Positions 13,485-25,981 of a stretch of 64,000 nucleotides of DNA are shown one piece after another. The stretch covers positions 1,798,532 to 1,862,531 of the forward strand of contig JADCRB010000007.1 in the NCBI GenBank assembly GCA_021464245.1, written 5' to 3'. Numbering within the stretch: position 1 is the stretch's first letter; each line of letters begins with the position of its first letter. Origin of the DNA: Carallia brachiata. Lineage: Eukaryota; Streptophyta; Magnoliopsida; Malpighiales; Rhizophoraceae. Made by a program: the position numbers and the translations under genes. The notes under the pieces are model-generated. The model had not been told where the DNA came from. It saw only the letters and a program-made list of their open reading frames with translations, and did not search any database.

Positions 13485-14370
13485 TAAGGAAAGAGGCAAA
13501 CGATTGCCAATAGTTAATTTTCACGTATTTCAGAGAATTAGCATGCATCAAGTGAACCAGAGATGAAGCAAGGTCAATCTTGATGCTTTAGCTGCAGGTC
13601 CTTGTTTTTTTTTTTTTTTTTTCCAGCTAATATATATGTTGTACAACGTGTATCCTTATATGTGAATCATGAATATGAATAGGCTATTTGGTGATCTAAA
13701 TCTAATCAAGAATAGGACCAATCTCCAAAAATGACCAGGCAGATGATCTTTCCCTTTTGCTGAATACCCATTAGGGCAGCCCAATCTCCATTACCAAATA
13801 CTTTTTTCTATGGAGTTCTATTATGTAAACGTGGAAAAAATTAAACGTAAAATAGATGTATAGTAATTGACTAATTAGTTTGTACAATTAGGTAATTAAT
13901 GTTTGTAATAAAAAAATCAATAAAAATATATTCATTTTTGTTGTAAATATTGATCGACTTATTGTATAAAACAATCAATTAATTATTATGTGTCTGTCGT
14001 ACGTTTGTATTTTTAGCATCCATTTAAATTTTCCTTCGTGTTAATTAATTCTAACATAAACTCAAATTTAGTCCTAAAGACCAAATATAACATACAGCAA
14101 TAAATTCGATCATGTTTCCATTTCATATGCTAACGTTGTTGGGAAAACAACAAACACCGAAAGAAAACAGAGAAAGCATTAATCCAAAAGAGCAATTTTT
14201 TTTTTTCAAATCTTGAGGGAAGATGAAAACCTATACAAACAAGAATGAGGGGAGGTGCGATGAGAATTGAATTTTCGAAGACACACTTGACTAATAAACC
14301 GTTAACTATCAAAACTAATAGTCATGGTCAAAAAAGCAAAAAAAATTTTGTTTCGCTCTTTGTGAAAAGG
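13485..14370. other. 3' flank of the sulfate transporter
   Basis: This holds the presumed 3' UTR, including an 18-T run near 13604, and then AT-rich intergenic DNA. No gene is seen. No canonical AATAAA close to the stop was found. Confidence 0.5.
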
Positions 14371-14725
14371 ATTAATACACAAATTTAATATCAACTTTAA
14401 TTAAACTAACAAATCTAATATTAACTTTAAAAAGTAACAAATTTAACACCAACTTTACATATGGTAACAAATCTAGCACGTAATAATTTTATATGAATAA
14501 AATTTATCAGTTTCAATGACAGATTTATAAAAATATATCTGTTTCGATAATATGATAATCATATAAATTAGTATCATATTATTAAAATAGATAAATTTTA
14601 TTCAAAAAATTTCACAATATGATATATTTGTTCTCATATGTAAAGTTGATACTAAATTTATTACTTTTTAAAATTAATGTTTAATTTATTACTTTAATTA
14701 AAATTAGTGTTAAATTTGTATATTA
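14371..14725. mobile_element. Foldback MITE with long terminal inverted repeats
   Basis: The left arm (about 14371-14520) and the right arm (about 14580-14725) are imperfect reverse complements. Both carry ACAAATTTAA near the tip and CAACTTTACATATG further in. The element is about 355 bp with almost no unique centre and no coding capacity. Such structure is typical of Mutator-type foldback MITEs. Target duplication is unclear. Confidence 0.65.
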
Positions 14726-14726
14726 A

Positions 14727-15008
14727 GGGTCCATTTGTTTGCTGTAAAATAACTTACATTTGTAAAAATATTTGCAGGAAAAAATACTTATAGTGAAAAT
14801 AATGATTTTCGTTTGTCACTTACTTATAGCACAGTTTGTGTTTTCCCTGAAAATAACTTCAGCTCTACAAAAAGGAGAAATTATTTTACATGAAAATCTG
14901 AAAATTTTCCTCAAATTTTACCTATGTAAAATATTTTTTATAAAACAAACGTCAAAAAATTTATAAAATTTTTTCTTATAAAATATTTTATAAAAAACAA
15001 ACACACTC
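14727..15008. mobile_element. Small TIR MITE, copy A of a two-copy family
   Basis: It begins GGGTCCATTTGTTTGCTGTA and ends in ACAAACACACTC, whose reverse complement matches the start. Internal sequence including ATTTGCAGGAAAAAATACTT and AATAATGATTTT recurs in the element at 46041-46312. It is about 280 bp and non-coding. It begins one base after the foldback element, so one element probably landed at the tip of the other. Confidence 0.65.
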
Positions 15009-15348
15009 AAACAGTAAAAATGATCGGCCTCCAGGTCCAATTCGTAATCTTGAATGACTTTGGTCCCCAAAAAGGGCCTAATAAAGACTACTTGTTAATG
15101 GGCTACAAAAGATTCAACTCGTCCAATCTCGCCACAAGTTTAACACGGATAAAAACGACAACGTTTGTGTCACATCCAAAAGCTTCCGAGGTTTCGACTC
15201 TTCTTTCATTTTCCTTTCCCAAGTCGCAAAAGCATCCACCTACTGGTCTAATAGCAGCAAGGCAGTAGCTTGGGACCCTCGTTTTTTACCGGCCACATTT
15301 TGGCGTACCATTGGTCCATCCTGGTGGTGGCCGGACGCATCTTCTAAA

Positions 15349-16964
15349 ATGGCTCCTGCCAAGAAATCCAAGAAAAGCAAAAAACTTTCCAAGAAACTGA
15401 AGAAGAAGAAGAAACACAATCACAGCGGCAAAAGCACTACCATCAGCGTTGTTCCCAATGCGGAGCACAAAACCACTGATTCCGATTGGTGGGACTGTTT
15501 CTGGCGCAAGAATTCTTCATCCCCAGGTTCCCTTCCCCTCTCCCTCTCTCTCAGTTTGTCTACTCGTTCCTTTTATATTTTGGTGAAAATTGAGTTGGTG
15601 CTTCAATTAATCGACGAAATTAAAGTAGATATCTTTGCCTCCGAACTGTAGAATATTCGTTTTTCTTTTGTCTTTTTGTTTTTTTTCGAGCGTTTGTGGA
15701 AACTGAGAATCTGGGTCTAAGCTAGTTTATTGTAACAGTGTAGTTGTGATTTGCAGAAGTTAGTGAATTGGAAAATTCAAGGATGGAAAGATCTTTATGA
15801 GGGATGTTAAATTTGGCAAATAATATGATAGATTTTCTGAGTACCCAAAAAGATAAAAAGTGATTTTCTTGTTGGGCTGTGGCAATGCCGGTTGATTTTA
15901 ACCTGTTAATGGTTTCAGCACCTTGTGATGAGGAAGAAGGATTTAAGTATTTCTTCCGGGTTTCGAAGAAGACATTTGAATACATTTGTTCTCTTGTACG
16001 AGAAGATCTGATATCGAGGCCTCCTTCGGGGCTCATCAATATTGAGGGGAGGCTACTTAGTGTTGAGAAACAGGTTGCAATTGCTTTGAGGAGATTGGCA
16101 TCTGGTGAGTCTCAAGTCTCGGTTGGGGCTGCCTTTGGGGTTGGCCAGTCCACTGTTTCTCAAGTGACTTGGAGATTCATTGAATCGCTAGAAGAACGTG
16201 CAAAGCACCATCTCAAGTGGCCTGATGCCAAAAGAATGGAGGAAGTTAAGACCAAATTCGAATCATTGTTTGGGTTGCCAAATTGCTGTGGAGCCATTGA
16301 TGCCACCCACATCACCATGACTCTTCCTGCAGTTGAAACCTCAGATGATTGGTGTGACCAAGAAAAAAATTATAGCATGTTCTTGCAGGGGATTGTTGAC
16401 CATGAGATGAGATTTCTTGATATCGTGACTGGTTGGCCGGGGGCCATGACAGTGTCTAGACTATTGAAATTTTCAGGATTTTACAAACTCTGCGAAAATG
16501 GAAGGCGTTTGAATGGAAATTCGAAAACCTTATCTGATGGAGCAGAGATCCGAGAATATATTGTCGGTGGGGTTAATTATCCTCTTCTCCCATGGCTCAT
16601 AACTCCCGATACAAGTGATGGACTCTCAGATGCCATGTCTAATTTCAATGCTATGCATGAGGCTGCAAGGTTGCTGGCAGTGAGGTCATTTTCACAATTA
16701 AAGGGCAGTTGGAGGATTCTTAACAAGGTCATGTGGAGACCTGATAAGCGGAAACTACCAAGTATAATCTTGGTATGTTGTTTGCTCCAGAACATTATAA
16801 TTGACAATGGAGACAAATTGCACCCTGACGTTGCGTTGTCTGGTCACCATGATTCTGGTTATGGAGAACAGTGTTGCAAGCAAGTTGACCCGTTGGGACG
16901 AAACATGAGAGAGATCCTATCAATGAATGTGGAGCACAAGAAAGAAAAATCTCTGTCAAAGTAG
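15349..16964 (+). CDS. PIF/Harbinger transposase-derived protein (HARBI1/ALP1-like)
   Basis: Two exons, 15349-15526 and 15919-16964, join in phase through a GT-AG intron and encode 407 residues, close to the Arabidopsis relative At3g55350. The N-terminus has a lysine-rich tract (residues 5-22), probably a nuclear signal. A helix-turn-helix-like segment follows (VGAAFGVGQSTVSQVTWRF), then the degenerate DDE nuclease domain. The first catalytic Asp is kept (GAIDATHI, Asp187). The second position reads GWPGAMTVSR where active enzymes have an Asp, and the Glu before the LKG motif is Val (about residue 314). LHN is changed to LQN. The protein is therefore probably a catalytically dead, domesticated transposase. 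Arabidopsis relatives (ALP1) act in chromatin regulation with Polycomb complexes; the role here is inferred. No TIRs were found flanking the gene. Confidence 0.9.
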
Positions 16965-18005
16965 TAGGTATATCATCTTTATTTCAGAGCTCGTGGCTTT
17001 TAATTAGCCTCCTTACTCAGGTCTCGCTTATTATGTAACGTGGAAGAAAATTGTACGAGACTATATGACATTTGATCCTGCACAACGAATTTGAAGCATC
17101 CAACATCTGCAGATTAATTTTTGTTGGATGCTTTACCAATTTGAAGATGTCATACTTGTTATTGGCATGTGAACTTTTGCCAAATTCACCTCCATCCAAA
17201 AAAAAAAAAAAAATGCAGAGACTGCGCACGTTAATATGCTTAATCCTACCTTGTCCCTTCCGAGGTTTTTCCAAGTTCATGTCTTAAAGGGGAAAGGATT
17301 GAATTATACACCCTTGATATACCAGTTACAGCTGTTATCTTCCTCTTAATCTCAGCCGTGGCAAACTACCATTGGCCCTGACTCCAGAATGCTGCTCACC
17401 CCTTTGCAGTATCTTGGGCCATCAGCTGTACGGTGAGGTTAACACAGGGCACGCGATTGTGCCCCAGCGAGATGTACCCCTTATCTATTCATGGTGTGTT
17501 TTTTTTTTTTTTTTGAACAAAAGAAAAAATCCGCCATAAATATATCAGTCATCAAATCTGTAGACCGGAGTTAAGGTAAACTTCTACTTTGTTTGCTTCA
17601 TTCAACCCAATCCATTGGAATGAACTCTCCCACTCGAGCATTACTGGGCTGAAGCGGGTCTTTTCTACACCGTACTACAGTATTAACAAATTTTAAATTC
17701 ACAACACTACGCTCCATTATAGTGTGCTTCCATAAAAGACCAACTGTCTCTGAAATTATGAAATTATAACTCATGATACCAAACAAAAGCACACACACAC
17801 ACACAAAAACAGATGAATAATGCTCTAATAAAACAACTTTCTGAAATTAAAGGTGGCCCAAAATGTACAGCAGGACCTCTAAAGAAAAGGCTGGAGCGGC
17901 TTTTACAAAAATGGAAAAATGTCTAATGCCTCAAGATTGTGCACAAGAAGCATTAATGTCTCAAGTTTTGCGAAATTACATGATAGCTGATGATATATGA
18001 TTTCC
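16965..18005. other. Convergent intergenic spacer
   Basis: About 1 kb lies between the stop of the Harbinger-derived gene (plus) and the stop of the NET1 gene (minus). It should contain both 3' UTRs. A short CA repeat lies at 17789-17805. A more GC-rich patch at 17340-17480 is unassigned; it has no tRNA-like fold or coding frame that I could support. Confidence 0.5.
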
Positions 18006-21000
18006 TCAATCTCCCTTAGTAGTCGGTTGCACGCATGCACAAAAAAATCTCTTCTTTGATTTTAGGCTTGTTTTTGTTAGACCATTCAAATAGTCCCGCA
18101 GAAGAACTCTGGTTTTGCTCTCTGTCGTTCTGGTTTTGGCTGTGCTTTTGTTCTCATCATCAAGTTTCAGCAGAAGAAACTGCAACTTTTGCACCTCCAG
18201 CTGCAACCTCCCTATTTTTTCTGACACCATTCTTGCCTGTTCTGAAATCTTTCTCCTCCTGATGATACCACTCTCATCCGTTGCTAATGCTGTTTTTTCT
18301 TCAAAGGACTTTGAATAATCTTCAACACTGTTCAGTAGTTTGCGGTTCACGTCAAACAACCTCATGACAGCTTCCTCAGACTCTTTCAGCTGCTCTTTCA
18401 CACTATCAAATTCACCTTTCCCCCCTTTGCTCTTCTCAGTAACCTCCACCTTTCTCTTCAAATCTTGCACGGTTATTTGAAGGTTTGTTAACTTTTGAGC
18501 ATCAGAGTCAAGTCTTTCTAGAATTTTCTTCTCGTTTCCTTCTTGACGAGATCCAGAGAATCGTTTCGAAATCTCCAATTTGTCCACACCAACCTCCTTT
18601 TCAGCCAGTGATTCAGAAGAGGGATGCTCCCTACTGTGCTTCTTTCTGGTCGGTGCAGTAGTCACCTTCTGAGCCTTTCCAACAGTCAGGTCGAGACTGC
18701 CATCCTGGTCAACTGTTTGCCACATTTCCAGCATCTGGTCGTCAGGCTCTAAAGTTTCTCTTCTGCTGATTCCATGAGAGGAACACTCGGATATCTGATC
18801 AAGTACAATGTCTTTTGTCATGACATCTTCATTCCCCTCTTCTGTAATTTCATGTGTTGGTTTCTGCTTGCCCATCTCAACTCTTTCTCCATGGAAGCTG
18901 CTGCTGGACTTCAACTGTTCAATCTGTCTCATTGCATCCTCAAGTTTGGAGTTCACAGTTGAGTTTTCTAGCAAGGAACGTCTCTCCTTTTCCATCACTG
19001 CCCTTTCGATGGTTGTAATCCTCATATGCAATTCCTGCAAGTCTGCCAACCTACCTGGAACCATGGCATTTTGTTCTTCACTCGTTTGTTGATGGCCTTC
19101 GGCATGCACCAAAGACACACCATCCTGCAACCAGTGGCAATAATTTAGAAACTGTCCAACACTAGATGTAATAATGCAAACACACACAATTTAAAGCTGA
19201 GATTTTAGATCAGAAGGCAGCCCCAGTAAATTCAATCTAATAGCCTCCAAAAAGAGGGCCAGTTTACTTATATATGAGATTCAGGTATGGACTCTTTAAC
19301 ATATTTTCGTTTAAGTATGTGACACAGTGACAGTGAGGCTTTGGCTTAAATGGGCAGAAGGAAGGAAGAAGAAAGAAACCATGTTGCAGTCACAAAGCAA
19401 TTTATTCTACCAAAGAATACAAAATTCATTAATGAGACCATGCTACAAGAATCAATTGTGGGCTTGAACAGAGCTTTCAGATGTTGAAATGGCAACAACA
19501 AAACATGCTGCTAATTCCACAGAATCATAAAGAATAATATGGCAAAATTCGGAGTTAAATTTAGACAAACTCCAACATTCAGACAGGAAAGCAGACTCAT
19601 AATCATCTGAAGTAAAAATTACCTTTGTTTCATCAACTTCATTGGGGTTTGCAAGTGGAAGGGTATGGTTCTCCAATGAAGTTAAACAATTCTTCAAAGA
19701 AATTAAACCCTTGACATATGCAGTCACCTGCTTTTCTAATTCTCCATTTTCACGTTGCAAGGCACATGCTCTTTCTTCTAGCCGGTCAACCTCCTCAGTT
19801 CTTTCACAAATTCTATCTTGAAGGCCCTCACATGCTTCACTGAGCTCATGAGCCTTCGCTTCAAAAATTGATTCTCTGATAGTAGATAGCTGCAGTTCAC
19901 CAAACAATGCAGCAGCCTGAGACTCCCATACTTCTATTTCATCTCTTTCCTTTTCGAGCTCATGATTCAAATGTTCCTCTCTGCTTTTAGTTTGCACATA
20001 TGCTCCATGCACCGTGCACAGCTCAGTCTCCAATTTCTGCTTTTCTTCATGGATGCATTTCAATTCCTCGCTCTGTTGATTGTAATCTCTAAGGCCCTCA
20101 CTGAGCTCATGAACCTTCGCTTCAAAAATTGATTCTCTGATAGTAGATAGTTGCAGTTCGCCAAACAATGCAGCAGCCTGAGACTCCCATACTTCTATTT
20201 CATCTCTTTCCTTTTGGAGCTCATGATTCAAATGTTCCTCTCTGCTTTTAGTTTGCACATATGCTCCATGCAATTTGTACAGCTCAGTCTCCAATTTCTG
20301 CTTTTCTTCATGGATGCATTTCAATTCGTCGCTCTGTTGATTGTAATCTCGAAGGCCCTCACTAAGCTCATTAACCTTTGCTTTAAAAATTGATTCTCTG
20401 ATAGTAGATAGCTGCAGTTCACCAAACAATGCAGCAGCCTGAGACTCCCATACTTCTATTTCATCTCTTTCCTTTTCGAGCTCATGATTCAAATGTTCCT
20501 CTCTGCTTTTTGTTTGCACAAATGCTCCATGCAAGTGGCACAGCTCAGTCTCCAATTTCTGCTTTTCTTCATGGATGCATTTCAATTCCTCGCTCTGTTG
20601 ATTGTAATCTCGCAGGCCCTCACTGAGCTCATGAACCTTCGCTTCAAAAATTGATTCTCTGATAGTAGATAGCTGCAGTTCGCCAAACAATGCAGCAGCC
20701 CGAGACTCCCATACTTCTATTTCACCTCTTTCCTTTTGGAGCTCATGATTCAAATGTTCCTCTCTGCTTTTAGTTTGCACATATGCTCCATGCAATTTGT
20801 ACAGCTCAGTCTCCAATTTCTGCTTTTCTTCATGGATGCATTTCAATTCCTCGCTCTGTTGATTGTAATCTCGAAGGCCCTCACAGAGCTCATGAACCTT
20901 CGCTTCAAAAATTGATTCTCTGATAGTAGATAGCTGCAGTTCACCAAACAATGCAGCAGCCTGAGACTCCCATACTTCTATTTCATCTCTTTCCTTTTCG

Positions 21001-24000
21001 AGCTCATGATTCAAATGTTCCTCTCTGCTTTTTGTTTGCACAAATGCTCCATGCAAGTGGCACAGCTCAGTCTCCAATTTCTGCTTTTCTTCATGGATGC
21101 ATTTCAATTCCTTGCTCTGTTGATTGTAATCTCGCAGGCCCTCACTGAGCTCATGAACCTTTGCTTCAAAAATTGATTCTCTGATAGTAGATAGCTGCAG
21201 TTCGCCAAACAATGCAGCAGCCCGAGACTCCCATACTCCTATTTCATCTCTTTCCTTTTGGAGCTCATGATTCAAATGTTCCTCTCTGCTTTTAGTTTGC
21301 ACATATGCTCCATGCAACTTGCACAGCTCAGTCTCCAATTTCTGCTTTTCTTCATGGATGCATCTCAATTCCTCGCTTTGTTGATTGTAATCTCTAAGGC
21401 CCTCACTGAGCTCATGAACCTTCGCTTCAAAAATTGATTCTCTGATAGTAGATAGCTGCAGTTCGCCAAACAATGCAGCAGCCTGAGACTCCCATACTTC
21501 TATTTCATCTCTTTCCTTTTGGAGCTCAAGAGTCAAATGTTCCTCTCTGCTTTTATTATGCACATATGCTCCATGCAACTTGCACAGCTCAGTCTCCAAT
21601 TTCTGCTTTTCTTCATGGATGCATTTCAAGTCCTCGCTCTGTTGATTGTAATCTCCAGATAACTTCAACATTCTTTTTTCTTCGTCTGCTCGTATCAGCT
21701 CAATCTCACCATACTTCCACTTCAGATCTTCCACCATTTTATGCAACTCTATATTCTCATTCTCTACAGCATGAAGCCTTACTAACTCAACTTCCATCAT
21801 CTTTGCTTTCTCCTTGAGGCTATCATTGGCGTCATTAAATTTATCCAGATTTTCAGAGAGCTCCTTTATTTCCAAAGACATATCAAGGATGATGTTCTTG
21901 AGAATTAAAGAGATGGTATCTTGAGATACTATTTTCACAAAAGCCACACAATTTTCTTCTTCAAGCCTGCATTTCTCCTCCCCTAAGTCTGAGATTGACT
22001 TCGTCAAGAATCTCTGCTCATCGAGCGCTTTGCAGTTCTCTTCCTGTAAGCTCCTACAAGCTCCTTGTAAGTCCAACAGCTGTCCCTGCAGAATCTTTAG
22101 CTCGACTTTCAAAACTTCCTCTTTGCGATCTCCCTCCATTACTTTCAATTTCAAATCTTCATTCATTTCTACGAGTTTTTCATTCTCACCCTGCGAAATC
22201 AAGAACTGTTCAGTCCTGATTCTCAAATCCTGATCAACAGAGTTTTTAGCTGTCACAAGATTTGCCACCTCTACTTGCATTTCCTGAAGAAGAATAGCAA
22301 GAGCTGAATTTTCCGTTGCCAACCGCTGATTCTTAAGAAGAAAATCTTCTGTTTCTTGAAGCTTGTCATGTACATTTTTCAGAAGTGTATGGTCTTGCTC
22401 AGCCTTTTCTGCATACCACTCACATGCATCAGGGTCAAGAGTCTTCAGCATATGATAAAGACCCATTCTCAGCACTCTGACCTGGTCAAGCAAAGATTTC
22501 ACCTCCATTTCTTGTTCAAGTTTTTCAGATTCCAGTTCAGAGATAAGTTTATCCGAGAGTTTAGAAGCCTCTAGGAGTGTGTGACACTGATGCAAGAGGG
22601 CAAGATTGTTTTCTTCTAGGTCATGCACACACCTCTGCAAGACAAAGATCTCCATCTGATCATTCACAGTTCTGTCCTGTTCCTCCTCATACTTTTTCTT
22701 TATACACTGAGATTCTTTTTCTAGTGAACAGATCTTTGATTCCAGCACAGCCAATTGGGATTCGCTCAACTGGGCAAGACTAGCATATTCCATTTTTTGA
22801 CCATCCAAAGAAACCCGTAACTCTCTTGCTTCAGTGAGTATAGATTCTTTCTCTTTCTCCAAACTAAAGTAGCTCTCTTTTAAGTCTGTAAAGTTTTTCT
22901 CTATATCTACCAGTCTTTTCTGAGTGATGTCCAACTCAGAAATCAGACTTCCTTTTGCAGTGACCAGGTCAGACTTCTCATTCTCAAGTGACAGATATGA
23001 ATCTTCTAAACTTCTCAATTTCAACCTCAGCCCTTCAAGTTCGGCACTTGAGGCAAGGAGGGAAGTCTCCAGAAACTTGTTCTTCCCTGTGAGTTGCAAC
23101 AAATTATCAGTTGCAGTCTGTAACTGAGAGACCAATGTCGTCTTATCAGAAATAAGAGCAGATTTGTCTGCCAGGAGAGATTCACAAGATTCTTCTAAAC
23201 CCTTCACCTTCTGTCTAACCTCTTCTAGCTCAACATTTAGATCTGATAAGGAATTCTCTAGAAGTGCATTCTTCTCAACAAGTTTCTCCATGGCCTCCAA
23301 CTTTTCCTGAAGAGATACTTTTTCACCTCTCTCTCTTTCACAACCCTCCTTTAGCCTTACGTTCTCCTCCTGCAAATCCCTCACAGAGGACACAAAGCTC
23401 TCCTGGCTGAAGCCAACTGATTCCACCTGATCTACAATAGACTGGTTTTTCTTGTTGAGGTCATTTATCTCTTCCTTCAGACAGTATATTTCTTGCTGAA
23501 GAGCATTTCTCTGGTCCACTCGAAGCTCAACTTCTGCTTCAAGTTTTTCTATTGTTTCCCTTAGCCTTGCAATCTCATCTTGCAAATTCTGTATTGTCAG
23601 GGCTGAAGTTAAATTGACTTCATTCAGGCCTTTGTTCTCTAACTTGACCTGCTCAACTTCATTTTGTAAATTCTGATTACGTAATTCCAGGCTCTCTAAC
23701 ATTTGAGTCCTAGTCTGAAATTCTGCAGCCATAGACCTCAATTCTTCCTGAGACTGAGAGTGCAAATGTTGCAGAGTTTGAAAAGCAGTTTCAGCCTCCA
23801 TGAACCGCAAGCGCTCTTCCTGTATACAGGTCCAGAGTCTCCCCAACTCCTTCTGCTTCTCTGTAAGTTCTTCACTTTGAGCTGCCATTTTCTCCGACAA
23901 AGACTCCAACTCAGAGTGCATCGTTTGATTTGATCTCTCCAATAAAAGACACCTTCCTTCAGCATCCTTGAACTTTGCAATCCCATCATCTATATTGGAG

Positions 24001-25981
24001 TTAAGTCTTTGGAACTCCTCCTCGGCGCAAGCAAGTTTATGCTCCAGAATTGAAATTCTTTCCAAGCATTGCTGGTACTGAACAGCAGCCACCTCCTTCT
24101 CAGCAGTTAGCTTAATAAGTGTTTGCCTCAAGTTTTCAACTTCCCCATCAGCTTCTTCAGCACGCTTACAAAATCTCTTGGCATCTTCCTCAGCAAGTCG
24201 TAATTTTTCCTCCAGATAAGATATCTTCTCCAAACCTTGTTTGTGCCGAACGAGAGAAGCTTCCTTTTCAGCTTCTAATGTAGCTAGGTCTTCCTTTAGT
24301 GAATGAGCTTCAGTTTCAGCTTTACTGGCTCGATTGCTTAGCTCTCCTGCATCCTTTTGCGCAAGGAAGATGCTGTTCTCAAGATTTGATATTTTGTCCA
24401 AACACTGCCGGTACTGAAGAACACTGGCTTCCCTTTCTGTCTCTAGTTTGGCAAGAGCTTCCTTCAAATTTTGAACTTCAGATTCAGCTTTGCTGGCCCT
24501 TTTATTAAGCCCAACAGAATCCTCTTTTGCACGAGACACTTCTGACTCCAGATTAGACAGTCTTTCCAAACTATGGTGATAATGGAGCAGGCTGGCTTCC
24601 CTTTCAGCTTCCAATTTAGCGAGAGCATTCTTTAAGGTTACAATTTCTAACTCAGCTTTACTCACACGCTCAGATTCGGATGGGACCCGGGCCCTCAGAT
24701 TGTGGCTATCACTGTCTTTGCACTCTTTCTCATCCGCATCAAAAAAATTGAGGCCCTTTCTTGCCCTTCCTTCTGCAAACTTTGCTTGGTTCCCAAACAT
24801 ATCATTGAGCTGTTTCAAACCCTTCCTCTCAGTACCAGTATCGGAATCTTCGGTAAAAGCACCATTCCTCTTGAAAGCATTGGACTCTGACGAGAATCCC
24901 AAAGCATCCTCTTGCAAATCATCGGGGTCAACAAACGCACGTATTGATGGCATGTCAGGCGTGCGAGGTTCACCCTCATGCACAGAGCCTGCTGGTAAAT
25001 CATCCGCAAGAGCAAAAGGAAGTTGGCTGGGAAATGCTTCTGCCATCATTCGATGTGCCTGCCGGAGCACCACTGTAGCATGATCATATCGTTCAGCCAA
25101 AGCACGATATGCTCTGTAGAACTCTTCAACCAATTGCATAAGCTCTGGACGTTTCTTATAGTACATTTCCGCCCTCCTCGCAAATGAATCTGCATCTTCT
25201 TCAATAAGTTTGATCATTTGCTTGACTTTGGCATCCATATCTGTTTGGTAGCAGCAAATCATTAGAGGACATTATACTGGTAGAGAGAGATTCAATATAT
25301 CACAAAGTGTACTAGTTGTTATGAGGGTAATCTGATATAGATTAACTTCACAGGAACTGAGAATGAGCAACCGTTGCCTAATGGTGCACCAATGAAGGCA
25401 TTCAAATAGAAAGTAAATAAAATAGGCCTTCCAGGCAACCATGAGACCATTTGATTCAAGATATGGGATAGTTCAGCATATAGAGGGTGAGTTCACCACA
25501 CCTGCCTTAGTTTATGACCCATCAACCCTGACGGTGCAAATGCTTACAAAGCCAGGAATCTAATCATAAACCCAGATACAGAAATTGCCAGTTCACGCAT
25601 CATGGTAAAAGGAATTTTATCATTAAATTTCATGGTAATTAAGGGTCAATTCATGAGGGACACGCTTTCCTCGTTTGTTTCATATTGCCAGTACTCAAAA
25701 TTTTAAGGCCAAAAGATAATTTCCCAACAACTATGAAATCAAACTAAGACCTTTATGGAAGTTGCACCAGTCAAAGTTCAGATATTCGAGAAATCAACAT
25801 TTAGGAGATCCAAGCAGGTGCCCAGTAAGTATCTCAATACAAATGCAAACAAAATTCTCTCAAGAAACAGAACAATACCAGTGAGATTCTCCTGCAGCCA
25901 CTTTGAGTTTTTGGGGCTGATGTGGCTGTTCCACCACCACGAGTACTTGCGTTTAAAATCAGCTTGCGACCGGCTCCCCAT
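18006..25981 (-). CDS. NET1: NETWORKED 1-like actin-binding coiled-coil protein
   Basis: Three coding exons on the minus strand, 25981-25879, 25240-19623 and 19124-18006, join in phase to give 2279 residues. The N-terminal NAB (KIP1-like) domain is complete: [20 protein letters not shown] comes from exon 1, and [33 protein letters not shown] and [15 protein letters not shown] open exon 2. This domain binds actin filaments. The rest is almost entirely predicted coiled coil rich in Leu, Glu and Lys. The C-terminus ends [12 protein letters not shown], a conserved NET1 tail. Arabidopsis NET1A (about 1744 residues) marks actin at the plasma membrane and plasmodesmata. The extra length comes from residues 1231-1837, seven tandem copies of an 87-residue unit; with one copy the protein would be about 1757 residues. 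The long exon's open frame runs past the exon-2 donor (ACAAAG/GTAATT at 19623), and that tail is intronic. Confidence 0.95.
19833..21653 (-). repeat. Seven tandem 261-bp repeats inside the NET1 coding sequence
   Basis: Seven in-frame copies of an 87-residue (261-bp) coiled-coil unit lie head to tail, each with [20 protein letters not shown], a SREEHL motif and [13 protein letters not shown]. Copies 2-7 alternate: copies 2, 4 and 6 have LQKER and copies 3, 5 and 7 have LEKER. Copies 3 and 5 share HLHGAF, and copies 2 and 4 share ESRAAALF. This indicates a 522-bp dimer amplified by unequal crossing over. No stop or frameshift interrupts the array. The last copy runs into the normal downstream sequence [15 protein letters not shown]. 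Confidence 0.95.

Noticed and set aside
17410..17480. Possible tRNA or small RNA in a GC-rich patch
   Set aside because: No cloverleaf with acceptor and T-loop consensus could be built, and no internal promoter boxes in proper spacing were seen.
19452..19622. The 57-residue tail of the long NET1 open frame
   Set aside because: It lies beyond a good donor (AAAG/GTAATT). The next exon at 19124 continues in phase with conserved NET1 C-terminal sequence, so this tail is intron.
20429..21148. Plus-strand open frames repeated at 522-bp spacing
   Set aside because: They are antisense shadows of the NET1 repeat units. Their spacing only reflects the dimeric repeat structure.
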